Positions 1 through 7,944 of a stretch of DNA of 32,948 bases are shown one piece after another. This DNA comes from Euplotes aediculatus. Taxonomy: Eukaryota; Ciliophora; Spirotrichea; Euplotida; Euplotidae. A program made the position numbers and the translations under genes. The DNA lies in NCBI GenBank assembly GCA_030463445.1, contig JAQGFW010029508.1, positions 1 to 32,948 of the forward strand, written 5' to 3'. Each line of letters begins with the position of its first letter. Positions within the stretch are counted from its first letter, which is position 1. The notes beneath the pieces were generated by a model, which saw nothing but the letters and a program-made list of their open reading frames with translations, was not told the origin of the DNA and searched no databases.

Positions 1-34
1 CTAAAATTTCGCACCTAATTTAAAATGACCCCTA
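1..34. repeat. Terminal direct repeat marking circular closure
   Basis: Bases 1-34 are identical to bases 32915-32948. The repeat begins CTAAAATTTCGCACC and ends GACCCCTA. It lies inside the origin iteron array. The simplest reading is an assembly overlap of a circular molecule, giving a true length near 32,914 bp. A related stretch at 32735-32769 shows that this sequence also recurs within the array, so a break at a collapsed repeat is a weaker alternative. Confidence 0.8.
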
Positions 35-90
35 AAATTTCGCATCTAACCCCTAAAATTTCGCATCTAACCCCTATTTTTTCGCATCTG
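28..90. repeat. Origin iterons, left part of array
   Basis: Three adjacent 21-bp units start at 28, 49 and 70, with consensus ACCCCTAAAATTTCGCATCTA. The third has TTTTTT in place of AAATTT. They continue the array at 32733-32948 across the circular junction. Exact 21-bp repetition is typical of Rep_3-type iteron origins, where Rep monomers bind the direct repeats. Confidence 0.9.
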
Positions 91-575
91 ATTTTTGTAA
101 ATGCCTTATAATAAACTCATTACAGGCCATTTTATAACCTTCTAAATATATCTAAATAATTTTATAAGTATTCTTCTTCTAAATTAGATATACTAATTTT
201 TTTAGTTTTCACAAAGAAGATGAAGATTTTAACTATAATGTTAATTTATTTAGCAATTATTTTTACAACGTAAAGAGAAAACTTCCTTTATCCCCCTACC
301 CACTTAATGGTTTCAAAAAAAGATTGGGGGGCGGCAAATTTTTTAATTTTCAACAAAACTGAAATTGCCAAATATTCTATGGTTCGCCTGTCAAAATGTC
401 ATATTTACAAGCCAAGGTAAATCTTGATAAAATCCTATTTTTTACAATATACTCACTGGACAGAAAAGCCAATTTGTTTAGACCTCTAAAATCACCACAA
501 TGTTATTGAATGATGTGAATGATGATTTGTACGTCTTGAACTCCAAACGTGTCTTATTTTTAATTTTTGAATGAT
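91..575. other. AT-rich origin-flanking region without a convincing gene
   Basis: This stretch of about 485 bases joins the iterons to the first gene. It is very AT-rich and may include the unwinding region of the origin. A 17-codon reading frame on the plus strand at 221-274 follows an AAAGAAG stretch, but it is too short to support as a gene. I see no tRNA, large dyad or second DnaA box here. Confidence 0.5.
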
Positions 576-1142
576 TTATAGCCATTTATCAATAAATCTT
601 TTGATTCTACGCTTATACCCTGTCTCAATTTGCTGGTCTGTTGCACTTATTTTCTTGTATTGATTTAGCAATTCAATCATTCTGTCGCCTTGTTCGGCAC
701 TATTTAACATAATGTAAACTTCTTCACCTTCGTGTGCAGATTCTGTATCTTCATTTTTTATAAGACTTACACATCCTTTGGTTTTACAACGTCCAGCAAT
801 ACTATTGGAAGAAACAAAATAATCAAGAGATTCTACAAAAAATACAGCTTGGAATGTGTCATTGTCTTCATTTGTGGTATAAGTAATATTACCACTTCTG
901 TTTAATATAATAGAACCGTTTGTAGGTTCTAATAAAGAATTGATTTTAGTTTGTAATAGTTGGATTTCGTTTGCTTTATTATCTGTCAAATTCTCGATGG
1001 TAATATCATCTTGCATATCTTCGACTGCAACGGTAATTTTTCTTTCTCTGTCGAAATTTCTAACTTTGGGATAAAGTAAAAAAAGTAGTACCAATGCAAA
1101 TAAAGGTGATGTCCATTTTGATAAACTTCCAAATAAATTCAT
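576..1142 (-). CDS. Membrane-anchored hypothetical protein, 188 aa
   Basis: I do not recognise this protein. It opens with a short polar stretch and then one hydrophobic segment at about residues 13-25 (PLFALVLLFLLYP), followed by a charged, acidic body of about 160 residues. This suggests a protein anchored by its N terminus with the rest outside the membrane. The C-terminal tail is strongly basic (YKRRIKRF). The stop is TAA. Its start codon lies on the CATG at 1140-1143 that also holds the start of the divergent plus-strand gene, so any promoter must lie inside that neighbour. It sits between the origin and the transfer genes, in the backbone half of the plasmid. Function unknown; that it is a real gene is likely from its length and composition. 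Confidence 0.7.
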   Translation of the reverse strand: MNLFGSLSKWTSPLFALVLLFLLYPKVRNFDRERKITVAVEDMQDDITIENLTDNKANEIQLLQTKINSLLEPTNGSIILNRSGNITYTTNEDNDTFQAVFFVESLDYFVSSNSIAGRCKTKGCVSLIKNEDTESAHEGEEVYIMLNSAEQGDRMIELLNQYKKISATDQQIETGYKRRIKRFIDKWL

Positions 1143-1374
1143 GAGCTTGATTAAAGAATATAATCCGTTTAAAAAAATATTAACTTATGTGGTTGTTGGG
1201 CTGGTTTTTATCATACTGGCGTTGTTACTCATTTTTATAAATTGGGTAATGAACCATATCTATACTGTTGTATGGTTTATTTGCGTTGTTGGCTGCGTGA
1301 TATGGTTCATCTATACCCTATTACCTACTGATAGCTTTCCTAAAAAAGAGGATTTGGATGAAAAGTTTGATTGA
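1141..1374 (+). CDS. Small two-span membrane protein, 77 aa
   Basis: Not recognised. The protein has a basic N terminus (SLIKEYNPFKK), two strongly hydrophobic segments at about residues 14-34 and 40-60, and an acidic tail (KKEDLDEKFD). This pattern fits an integral membrane protein with both ends in the cytoplasm. The stop is TGA, with the convergent minus-strand gene ending four bases further on. The start overlaps the start of the minus-strand gene at 1142 by two bases, an unusual head-to-head arrangement. It could be a chance frame opposite nothing, but the clean charge and hydrophobicity pattern argues for a real gene. Confidence 0.55.
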   Translation: MSLIKEYNPFKKILTYVVVGLVFIILALLLIFINWVMNHIYTVVWFICVVGCVIWFIYTLLPTDSFPKKEDLDEKFD

Positions 1375-1378
1375 ATCT

Positions 1379-2461
1379 TTAAGATTTTTGAACTATAACC
1401 TTTGAATCAAAAAAGCCTTCTCCAAGTTTATTTTCAATAATTGGGAAAACCAATTTGAATTTTGCATCATAGTATTTGTATTTGATGTTTGTTCCACAGA
1501 ATGAACTAATATTGTAATGAATGTAAACCTCAATTTTATTTGATAATAGCGTAGTTGTATAATCTTCGGCTTGCTTTATATCATTGCTCAACTCATAAGC
1601 CTTGCAAGAACTAAAAAATCCACCTCTATCACGAGCTATGTATGATGTAATCTCAATCTTAGCTTGACTTTCCCAATTGCTATTTCTCATTTCTGCCAAA
1701 ACGAGTTCTCTTATCATATTTTCTCTTTTGGTTCTCATATCTTTAAGTTTATTGTCATAATCATCAAACAATTTACCCAATGAACGAGGACTGTTTCCTT
1801 TTGCAGTAGTTATATCAACCGTAACAGTATTTAGAACTTGTTGAATTTTGGTTTTTGCTGTGGTATAATTTGTAAAGGCGGTTTCATAGTCAGTTTCGGT
1901 ATATTCAACGGCAGGTTCTCCTATTTTTTCACTTGTGTAACTTGCCAACTGGAAAATACTGTTGTCTGTATTTGTTTCATTCAGACTGGTAAAATGGGTA
2001 TTTACTTGACCTGCGACATCATCCATAAATTTCGCTAAAATAGTGTTATATTCTCCTTCTACCTCGACTCTCTTCAAACCATCTGGAAAATTATGTAGGT
2101 AATTGTTGCAAGCCTCGATTGTTTGAAAAGCATCTTTGCCAGCTACATAGACTTTTTCAAAAACTTGTTTTTCATTTTCAAGTGTAGTGATTCTTGCGGT
2201 TATCTTTTCTATGACTTTATTAAGGTTGGATAACTCTCTAACACTTTCATCATCTGTCTTAAATTCGATTTCTGCTTTTTGTGTTTCGCAAGTTCGTTTC
2301 AAACTGTCTAATAATTCTTTTGCCTTTTCAAAACTTGGTAACTCCCCCTTTGCAATCTGTTGGTCTAATGCCACATAATCTTTGTTAAAGGTTTCGGCGT
2401 TTTTTGTAGTACAAGCCACAATGAATAATACAACAAATAGAGTGTAGAATAAAGGTTTCAT
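1379..2461 (-). CDS. Predicted lipoprotein with coiled-coil region, 360 aa
   Basis: The N terminus (MKPLFYTLFVVLFIVACTT) is a type II signal peptide with lipobox IVAC, so Cys17 should be lipidated and the protein anchored in the cell envelope. Residues about 35-110 are rich in Lys/Glu with heptad spacing and probably form a coiled coil. The C-terminal third contains a possible beta-rich part (YIHYNISSFCGTNIKYKYY). No family recognised. It lies directly downstream of the mobilisation genes on the same strand, separated by a 65-bp gap that holds one of the AAAAATATTTTT palindromes, so it may share their regulation. Confidence 0.75.
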   Translation of the reverse strand: MKPLFYTLFVVLFIVACTTKNAETFNKDYVALDQQIAKGELPSFEKAKELLDSLKRTCETQKAEIEFKTDDESVRELSNLNKVIEKITARITTLENEKQVFEKVYVAGKDAFQTIEACNNYLHNFPDGLKRVEVEGEYNTILAKFMDDVAGQVNTHFTSLNETNTDNSIFQLASYTSEKIGEPAVEYTETDYETAFTNYTTAKTKIQQVLNTVTVDITTAKGNSPRSLGKLFDDYDNKLKDMRTKRENMIRELVLAEMRNSNWESQAKIEITSYIARDRGGFFSSCKAYELSNDIKQAEDYTTTLLSNKIEVYIHYNISSFCGTNIKYKYYDAKFKLVFPIIENKLGEGFFDSKVIVQKS

Positions 2462-2514
2462 AAAATAATTATAGGTTTGTGTATATTAATAGAAAAATAC
2501 AAAGATATTAATGT

Positions 2515-2530
2515 ATAAAAATATTTTTAT
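2515..2530. promoter_or_regulatory. AT-rich palindrome, backbone copy 1
   Basis: ATAAAAATATTTTTAT is a perfect 16-bp palindrome with core AAAAATATTTTT at 2517-2528. It covers the stop codon of the replication-relaxation gene and lies about 55 bp upstream of the lipoprotein gene that starts at 2461. The segment just downstream, ATACAAAGATATTAATGTAT, resembles the flank of the copy upstream of parA. Inferred to be an operator or centromere-type site. Confidence 0.5.
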
Positions 2531-3381
2531 ATCAAACTCATACGCTTTGAAAATCCATCGAGGTTTATGAATTGTTGTTCAAAGTCTTGCCAAACAGATT
2601 CCGCAAGTCCGAAATAGAAAGTATCTACAACCCAATCCTCTTTGAAAGATGGGTCTTGCTTTAACTTCTCAATAACGGCTTTCATGTTGCCCTCAAACTC
2701 AAAGGTATTGATTACTCTTGTGGCAATTTGGAGATTGTATTTGTCGGAAGGAATACCTTGAAAGATAGCATCTTTTAGCTCTTTGAGTCTATCAACTATC
2801 AAAGTTGTGTTGTTTCCATTCCAAACTTCAACAATCCAAAGTTTTATTTTTCTATCTACTTTTTGGTAAGAGAAAATGGCATCTGGCTGGATAAAATGAC
2901 CATCGCCAAATTCAATTTTGGTAACACTGTGTAAGATTCCAGTTTCCTCTTGGTTTCTTTGACTACCAATTTTGTCAAAATAAGTATGAAAAAATGAAAT
3001 TTCAAAATTTTTAGCCTTAGCCCACTGCTCTATCGCTATCCAGGTATTAATGGTACTGATTCTATGAAAGTAATCACTTTTGAAGATGCTATTTACGCTT
3101 CTTGGGTATCTAATCTGGTTTTCTTTATATCCCAATTCTTCGGCCAAAATTTTGACTGCTTTTTTTGTCAAAAAATGTATTCTGTCTGCTTGCCCTCTTT
3201 TTCTGGTAACGGTTGCATATTGAGCGTGTTTAGTTAATCCTATCTCTTCTAATTCCTTCAACCCTTCCCATACTCTTGTTTTATATCCAACGCCCAGAGT
3301 AACAAGCTGAGAAGCTGTAAGAAATTTATAGTGAGCAAGCTGTTTTAATATTCTTTCTTTTATTGGGTTTATGATTTGCAT
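2527..3381 (-). CDS. Replication-relaxation family protein
   Basis: This 284-aa protein resembles the Replic_Relax family (PF13814) found on plasmids next to DNA-transfer ATPases. Residues about 5-70 form a winged-helix-like DNA-binding part (ILKQLAHYKFLTASQLVTLG). The second half has the family signature of an Asp in QPDAIFSY (near residue 168) followed by a strand ending in IVEVW (near residue 185). This recalls a PD-(D/E)xK nuclease core, but the usual Lys of that core is not evident. Its ATG overlaps the TAA of the upstream traG-like gene (TAATG), so the two are translationally coupled and probably act together in plasmid mobilisation or DNA relaxation. The family link is from memory of conserved patterns; the biochemical role is inferred. 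Confidence 0.75.
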   Translation of the reverse strand: MQIINPIKERILKQLAHYKFLTASQLVTLGVGYKTRVWEGLKELEEIGLTKHAQYATVTRKRGQADRIHFLTKKAVKILAEELGYKENQIRYPRSVNSIFKSDYFHRISTINTWIAIEQWAKAKNFEISFFHTYFDKIGSQRNQEETGILHSVTKIEFGDGHFIQPDAIFSYQKVDRKIKLWIVEVWNGNNTTLIVDRLKELKDAIFQGIPSDKYNLQIATRVINTFEFEGNMKAVIEKLKQDPSFKEDWVVDTFYFGLAESVWQDFEQQFINLDGFSKRMSLI

Positions 3382-5207
3382 TAGTCGGTATATTTTGGGG
3401 TACTTTGTTTAGGGTTTTGTATTTGTTGGTCTTCCTTTTCTGTCAATAACTTATATTTTTGTTCTCTGTAATGGGCTGATATTTGAGCTTTTTTCATTTG
3501 TTCCCATTGATGTTCAGTCATACTATTAGTATCACCTAAGAATTTTTGAACATTTGTAAGAATGAAAGGTAAACTCAGTTCTTTTTCTTTGGTGATTTTT
3601 GTCATGAAGTTTCCTTGCAGCAATTTTTTAAATTCTTCATCACTGATATAGAATTCTGTTCCCATTGCTTTCAAGTTTGTTACTCCGTTCTGCCCTACTA
3701 ATTGTATGTTGGTATTGTTGATTACACCCTTGATGTCGCTTGGTTTTAATTGCTCCATGTACTGATTCGCAACCGTTAGATACATTCCAAACTGCCTGCC
3801 TTGTGAAAGAATTTTGAGCAAAGAGGGGTTTACGAAATCTTGAAATTCATCAATGTAAAAGTAAATAGGTTGTTTCTTTTCTTCGGGCTTCCATTCTCTT
3901 TGAAATGCAGCACTTTGTATTAATGATAATACTAACTTGCCCAATAAGTATGGTGTTTGGTCGCCGCTCTTACCAATAGATAAGTTGAATAAAATGATTT
4001 TCTTTTCACGAATAGCCCTTTTGAGGTTTATAGAGCTTTTGCCAGTAATAATATTTGCTAATGATGGGTAGTTAAGTAAATTTTGTAGTTTAGTAGAAAT
4101 ACTATCTTTGGATTGTCTATACATTTGAACGAAATGTAGATTATCCTTGATAAATTCTCTATGAAATCGGTTTGGTGTTTTTAATGCCATGTGAGTATAG
4201 GGGATATTCTCGACATCTTCTAATCTCAATTCTCCCTTTAAAATCTTCTCTCTGTCTTTGGCTGTGATTTCTTCCGAAAGAAATTTTCTCAAATCGTTTA
4301 AGTCGCCACCATTTCTCAGAACAGACGAAATACATGGAACTAATATTGTGGTCATCTGAGCTGTAATCTCTTGCCCTAAATGCACAAAGATTTCTAATAA
4401 AGCACTTGTAATTGCTTGTGCCGTCAGGTCTATTTCAATTTCATCGGTTGGATTTTCTAAATCAAAAGGATTAATTATTGGTACTGTTTTTCTATCATCT
4501 AAGTTGGGGTCTATGTAAATTATTTTGTCTTGGTTATGTAAATTTTCTTTAAACTTGGCTATTTGTGTTACAAATCCGCCCAGTGGGTCAATGACAATCA
4601 CAGCCCCATTATTTGCCTTTATATCCCCGTAGATAAGTGTTTTTAGTTGTTCACTTTTCCCAAAACCAGTAGTTCCAGTAATGTAGGTGTGTATTCTGTC
4701 TTTTGATGAAATTGCAGCAGGATGCCACTTTGAAAATATCTCGAATAGTGTTGAATGCTTTTTCCTCATTAACCGATAATACCCTTTGTGATTCTCTTGG
4801 TATGACTCAGTAAACTTCTTTCTTTGCTCCTCGCTGGTAATTCTTAAATACCTGTAAGCAGGATAACGAACCCAAATTTCTTGTAGATTTGCATTTCTAT
4901 AATTAGGCAATAAAGAGTTTTTCAATCCCTTTGTAATACCATCATTGAATAAAGTTTGATACTCAGAATATGACATAAATCTGTGGTGGATGAACATTCG
5001 TTCGACAAATGGACGTAAGAAAAAAAATCGTTTCATTCGATTATTGTAATTAATAATCCATAATCTCATTACTTCATCTACCACGTCTGGAATATCCATA
5101 ATTCTGAATTGTCCTACTTCCCTCTTGTCGGGGGTGCGGGGGTCGTCAGGGTGCAGGGTTCTCGTAACTTTTCTTACATAATGATATATACTTTGAACTA
5201 CTTTCAT
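3381..5207 (-). CDS. VirD4/TraG-like conjugative coupling ATPase
   Basis: A 608-aa P-loop ATPase of the TraG/TraD/VirD4 class, which moves relaxed DNA to a transfer channel. Walker A is GTTGFGKS at residues 178-185 and Walker B is IYFYIDEFQ at about 448-456. The conserved TraM/relaxosome-contact region follows (RQFGMYLTVANQYMEQL, about 471-487). No convincing transmembrane segment is seen at the N terminus, unlike classical VirD4, so it may be cytosolic or recruited to the membrane by a partner. It is directly followed by and overlaps the replication-relaxation gene. No VirB4, pilus or standard relaxase gene is in the window, so this plasmid is at most mobilisable with help from another element. 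Confidence 0.88.
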   Translation of the reverse strand: MKVVQSIYHYVRKVTRTLHPDDPRTPDKREVGQFRIMDIPDVVDEVMRLWIINYNNRMKRFFFLRPFVERMFIHHRFMSYSEYQTLFNDGITKGLKNSLLPNYRNANLQEIWVRYPAYRYLRITSEEQRKKFTESYQENHKGYYRLMRKKHSTLFEIFSKWHPAAISSKDRIHTYITGTTGFGKSEQLKTLIYGDIKANNGAVIVIDPLGGFVTQIAKFKENLHNQDKIIYIDPNLDDRKTVPIINPFDLENPTDEIEIDLTAQAITSALLEIFVHLGQEITAQMTTILVPCISSVLRNGGDLNDLRKFLSEEITAKDREKILKGELRLEDVENIPYTHMALKTPNRFHREFIKDNLHFVQMYRQSKDSISTKLQNLLNYPSLANIITGKSSINLKRAIREKKIILFNLSIGKSGDQTPYLLGKLVLSLIQSAAFQREWKPEEKKQPIYFYIDEFQDFVNPSLLKILSQGRQFGMYLTVANQYMEQLKPSDIKGVINNTNIQLVGQNGVTNLKAMGTEFYISDEEFKKLLQGNFMTKITKEKELSLPFILTNVQKFLGDTNSMTEHQWEQMKKAQISAHYREQKYKLLTEKEDQQIQNPKQSTPKYTD

Positions 5208-5307
5208 ACGTCAAAATTAAGGTGGTTTTAAAGGGTATTCTCGTGGTGGTTCTCATGGTTTTTAAATAACCAAAAAATAACACATAAATCATTAATAGTC
5301 AGATTAA

Positions 5308-5361
5308 TATATCATTATCAATGAATTCAAATCATCTGTATAATGATATAAAAATATTTTT
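5308..5361. promoter_or_regulatory. Inverted repeat and palindrome upstream of the traG-like gene
   Basis: Arms TATATCATTAT (5308-5318) and ATAATGATATA (5340-5350) form a perfect 11-bp inverted repeat. The right arm runs straight into an AAAAATATTTTT palindrome core at 5350-5361. The cluster lies 100-150 bp upstream of the transfer ATPase start and downstream of the ribbon-helix-helix gene. A regulatory or partition role is inferred from shared sequence with the other palindromes. Confidence 0.5.
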
Positions 5362-5418
5362 CTATTTGATTAATGTGTTTAATCTTTGCTTTTTGAGTCG
5401 ATGTAGAATACTATCTAT

Positions 5419-5712
5419 TTACTTTGTTTCAATTTTTCCTCTTTGTTTCATGTCTGCTATCAATAAATTGTTAATAAAGTTTTTCATGCTTGTTTTTTCT
5501 TGCACACAAGTTTCTTTAACTTTCCAATATACATCCAACGGGATAAATAAATGAAATCCCTTCTCCTCTACTTCTATACTTTCTTTGTTTTTTTCATCTT
5601 TGGGCTGTACTGGTGCTACTTCTTGTAATGGTGTTTCACTGTTGGTTTTTACTAACTTATCACCAAATGATGCCATTTTATTTTTTAATGCTTCTTTATC
5701 TCCTTTTGCCAT
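5419..5712 (-). CDS. Ribbon-helix-helix partition partner of ParA
   Basis: A 97-aa protein with a disordered, charged N-terminal half and a C-terminal ribbon-helix-helix pattern. There is a short strand (HLFIPLDV, about 53-60), then helix A (YWKVKETCVQE), a turn at TS, and helix B (MKNFINNLLIADM). RHH dimers use the strand to read palindromic operators. Placement directly after parA on the same strand, with a 45-bp gap, matches type Ib-like partition operons in which a small RHH protein is both centromere-binding partner and repressor. One AAAAATATTTTT palindrome sits about 20 bp upstream of its start, as expected for autoregulation. The RHH call is from pattern, without a database match. Confidence 0.7.
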   Translation of the reverse strand: MAKGDKEALKNKMASFGDKLVKTNSETPLQEVAPVQPKDEKNKESIEVEEKGFHLFIPLDVYWKVKETCVQEKTSMKNFINNLLIADMKQRGKIETK

Positions 5713-5732
5713 AATCGTAAATATTAAGATAT

Positions 5733-5744
5733 AAAAATATTTTT
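5733..5744. promoter_or_regulatory. AT-rich palindrome between parA and the RHH gene
   Basis: Core AAAAATATTTTT, flanked by GATAT on the left and GTATT on the right, lies in the 45-bp gap between the two partition genes. It is part of the recurrent backbone family also found at 2517, 5350, 6404, 30851 and 31156. Confidence 0.5.
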
Positions 5745-5757
5745 GTATTAAAATATT

Positions 5758-6363
5758 TTATTGGAGTGCTTCGATAACTTCATTAGCTAAACCAATAATT
5801 TCTTCTTGTGCTTTTAGGTCTTCTGTTGTAAATACTCCACCTGTGATGGGGGAGCGTGCATAACTTACTCTTTCGCTTATCATCGTATTAAAAATAGGTA
5901 CATCGTATCTGACTAAGATAGATTTGATTTCTTCGGTGATGCTGGTATTGCTTCTAATCATATTAAGAACAATTCCAGCTTTGAGATTAGGCCGTTTTTG
6001 TTGTGCTTGTTTGAGTAGGGCAATAGTAGCTCTTATTGCCATTGCATCTAATACTCCAGCTTTGGTAGGGATAATAACATAATCTGATACCTCGAAAAAC
6101 TCAGGAAGTCTTGCCGATAAATAAGGTGGTGTGTCAATGATTAATACATCATAGCCAGTTATTTTTCCTGCTTTGAAATCTTCATAATTTACAAAGTCAA
6201 TGCCTTCGACTTCTCCTAATTCTCCCAAACCAGAAACGCTGCCTTGTGGGTCGCTGTCTAAAAGAGCCACCTTCATAGAAGCCATAAAGCAATAACCAAG
6301 ATTTAAGGCAAGTGTTGTTTTACCAACACCGCCCTTTTGGTGAGCAACTGTAATAATACGCAT
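5758..6363 (-). CDS. parA: ParA-family partition ATPase
   Basis: A 201-aa ParA/Soj-type ATPase without an N-terminal helix-turn-helix, typical of the short type Ib class. The deviant Walker A motif KGGVGKTTLALNLGY is at residues 10-24. Walker A' is LLDSDPQGS at about 34-42, and the Walker B region is VLIIDTPP at about 73-80. ParA ATPases move plasmid copies apart by dynamic binding to the nucleoid. The small ribbon-helix-helix gene immediately downstream is the likely centromere-binding partner. A palindrome 41 bp upstream (6404-6415) is a plausible operator or partition site. Confidence 0.92.
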   Translation of the reverse strand: MRIITVAHQKGGVGKTTLALNLGYCFMASMKVALLDSDPQGSVSGLGELGEVEGIDFVNYEDFKAGKITGYDVLIIDTPPYLSARLPEFFEVSDYVIIPTKAGVLDAMAIRATIALLKQAQQKRPNLKAGIVLNMIRSNTSITEEIKSILVRYDVPIFNTMISERVSYARSPITGGVFTTEDLKAQEEIIGLANEVIEALQ

Positions 6364-6403
6364 GATACTTTTTAGTTAGTGAAATACAAAGATATAATAA
6401 TAC

Positions 6404-6415
6404 AAAAATATTTTT
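6404..6415. promoter_or_regulatory. AT-rich palindrome upstream of parA
   Basis: AAAAATATTTTT preceded by ATAC and followed by ATATT, 41 bp upstream of the parA start. The surrounding sequence (AATACAAAGATAT before, AATGTATAAA after) is shared with the copy near 2500-2530. Likely operator or centromere site for the RHH protein, by inference. Confidence 0.5.
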
Positions 6416-6463
6416 ATATTAATGTATAAAGAAATTGTAAGTAAAAATCAAGGGGAATGGAAA

Positions 6464-6480
6464 GTTACTTAATTAGGTAA
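6464..6480. repeat. 17-bp boundary repeat, left copy
   Basis: GTTACTTAATTAGGTAA occurs here and, as its exact reverse complement, at 30764-30780. The 16-bp inner part is itself a near-palindrome (TTACYTAATTARGTAA). The two copies enclose essentially all accessory genes and separate them from the rep/tra/par backbone. Confidence 0.55.
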
Positions 6481-6515
6481 ATGATTGTAATAAAAATAGG
6501 TTGGTTGTCAAGTTT

Positions 6516-7097
6516 TTAGAAAATCAATTTTAACCCAATCAAAATCAAAATAACTGCCGAAACATAATTAAGCCACTTAATAAATTGGTTTTTGATTCTG
6601 TGCTTAAACTTTGAGATAAAATAGGCTTTCAGCATATCAGTAGCTAACATCGAGCATAAAGCTACTAAGGCAGTGAGTAGGGGAGTGGTGGTTTGACCAA
6701 TAACCGTAGAAATCCCTAACCAAAAAACAAATGCCATTGGGTTTAAAAAATTGAGTAAGAATCCTCTAACAATGAAAGACCAGAACTTTGCTGTTGCCTG
6801 ATTGGTAACCTGCGGCAACGACTGGCCGAAAAATAAACTGATACCATAGATGGTAATTAATATGCCACCAATGAGAGCGAAATAATGTTGAAATTGTGGA
6901 TTTAGGTAAAAAGTAGCAAACCCAAAGAATACGATTGAAAAAATAATGACATCACTAATAAAAACCCCTATCACAAACGAAATGGCTGATTTTAAGCCTC
7001 TGTGAAGGGCGATATTGAATAAGGCCACAAAGGTAGTACCTGTGGTAAAAGATAGCCCCAAACCTAAGATTAACCCCCTTAAAATGGCTTCAAACAT
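6516..7097 (-). CDS. LysE/RhtB-family exporter
   Basis: A 193-aa inner-membrane protein of the LysE/RhtB amino-acid exporter superfamily, whose members export lysine, homoserine or threonine. It has about six hydrophobic segments. The typical N terminus (GLILGLGLSFTTGTTFVALFN) is followed by the second-helix region and the central NPMAFVFWLG motif at about residue 122, which matches the family pattern NP(K/M)A..FW. The start overlaps the end of the metalloprotease-like gene by eight bases, making it the last gene of a coupled three-gene operon. The substrate cannot be told from sequence. Confidence 0.8.
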   Translation of the reverse strand: MFEAILRGLILGLGLSFTTGTTFVALFNIALHRGLKSAISFVIGVFISDVIIFSIVFFGFATFYLNPQFQHYFALIGGILITIYGISLFFGQSLPQVTNQATAKFWSFIVRGFLLNFLNPMAFVFWLGISTVIGQTTTPLLTALVALCSMLATDMLKAYFISKFKHRIKNQFIKWLNYVSAVILILIGLKLIF

Positions 7098-7944
7098 AGC
7101 CTTTAAAACGCTTCAAAACCAACTTTCTGAAATCAGATTGGAAAACAAAAGACAAGCATAAACCTAAGCAAACTCCCCAAATTTCAATCATAAAATCATT
7201 TCTCCAGAACCCTTTTTTGAGAGCTGCACCATAGAGCGAATTTTGTTCAATTTGTTGTTTGATTTCTTCGGGCGTTAGGTAAGTTTTACGCTTGAACTCT
7301 TTGTATTCCTTCGATGCTTTCGATTTATTCAAAACAAAATCAGACCAATCATAAAGTTGCCAACCCAAACCTCTTTTGATGGTTAATTTATCTACGCCCT
7401 TTTCAAAATCAGATGGGTAATGACCTGTGGCATAGTCTATTCCTAAACTGGCAATATTGGTAGAGCTTCGATTTTCATAATCTAAAATATGCCCTAACTC
7501 ATGCCCGATTACACCAATTTGAGCATTGTAGGGTACATCATCCAATGTTATGCCTTGCCCTTCATTATCATTGTCAATCGTGATAACATATTCTCGATTG
7601 TATCGCCTTGTTAGTGATGCAGTCGTTGGTCGGCAAGCCATTGTGGTTTTGATGTTACTGCGGATAAACTCGATATGTAAGCCTTTCAATTCGGGGTAGT
7701 ATGATAGAGCTGTAAGAATCTGTTTTTCAAACTCTTTCGGAATTGATTTATTAGCCCCCAACTCTAACTTGATTTCTGTTAGTTTCTCGCTCGGAATCGT
7801 GTTTGAAGTATAATTCTTAACAGGTTTAATGATAGGTTTTGACTTACTCAATGCCTCTGAAAGCTGTTTTTGTTCTTGCTTAGATAGATTTTGAGCGTAG
7901 CTATGTAAACTTATGATACAAGAAAGTATGAATAATATTCTCAT
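7090..7944 (-). CDS. Secreted HELGH metalloprotease-like protein
   Basis: A 284-aa protein with an N-terminal signal peptide (RILFILSCIISLHSYAQ). The zincin-type motif GVIGHELGHILDYE is near residue 148, where the two His and the Glu would bind and activate zinc. A hydrophobic C-terminal segment follows (IWGVCLGLCLSFVF, about 255-268) and then a basic tail, so the catalytic part is probably periplasmic and anchored by the C terminus. The start overlaps the upstream symporter stop as ATGA, and its TGA stop lies within the exporter gene. This is good evidence that TGA terminates translation here. The substrate and exact peptidase family are not recognised. Confidence 0.72.
   Translation of the reverse strand: MRILFILSCIISLHSYAQNLSKQEQKQLSEALSKSKPIIKPVKNYTSNTIPSEKLTEIKLELGANKSIPKEFEKQILTALSYYPELKGLHIEFIRSNIKTTMACRPTTASLTRRYNREYVITIDNDNEGQGITLDDVPYNAQIGVIGHELGHILDYENRSSTNIASLGIDYATGHYPSDFEKGVDKLTIKRGLGWQLYDWSDFVLNKSKASKEYKEFKRKTYLTPEEIKQQIEQNSLYGAALKKGFWRNDFMIEIWGVCLGLCLSFVFQSDFRKLVLKRFKGYV

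Noticed and set aside
221-274. 17-codon hydrophobic plus-strand frame near the origin
   Set aside because: Too short, in very AT-rich DNA, with no promoter or terminator to support it.
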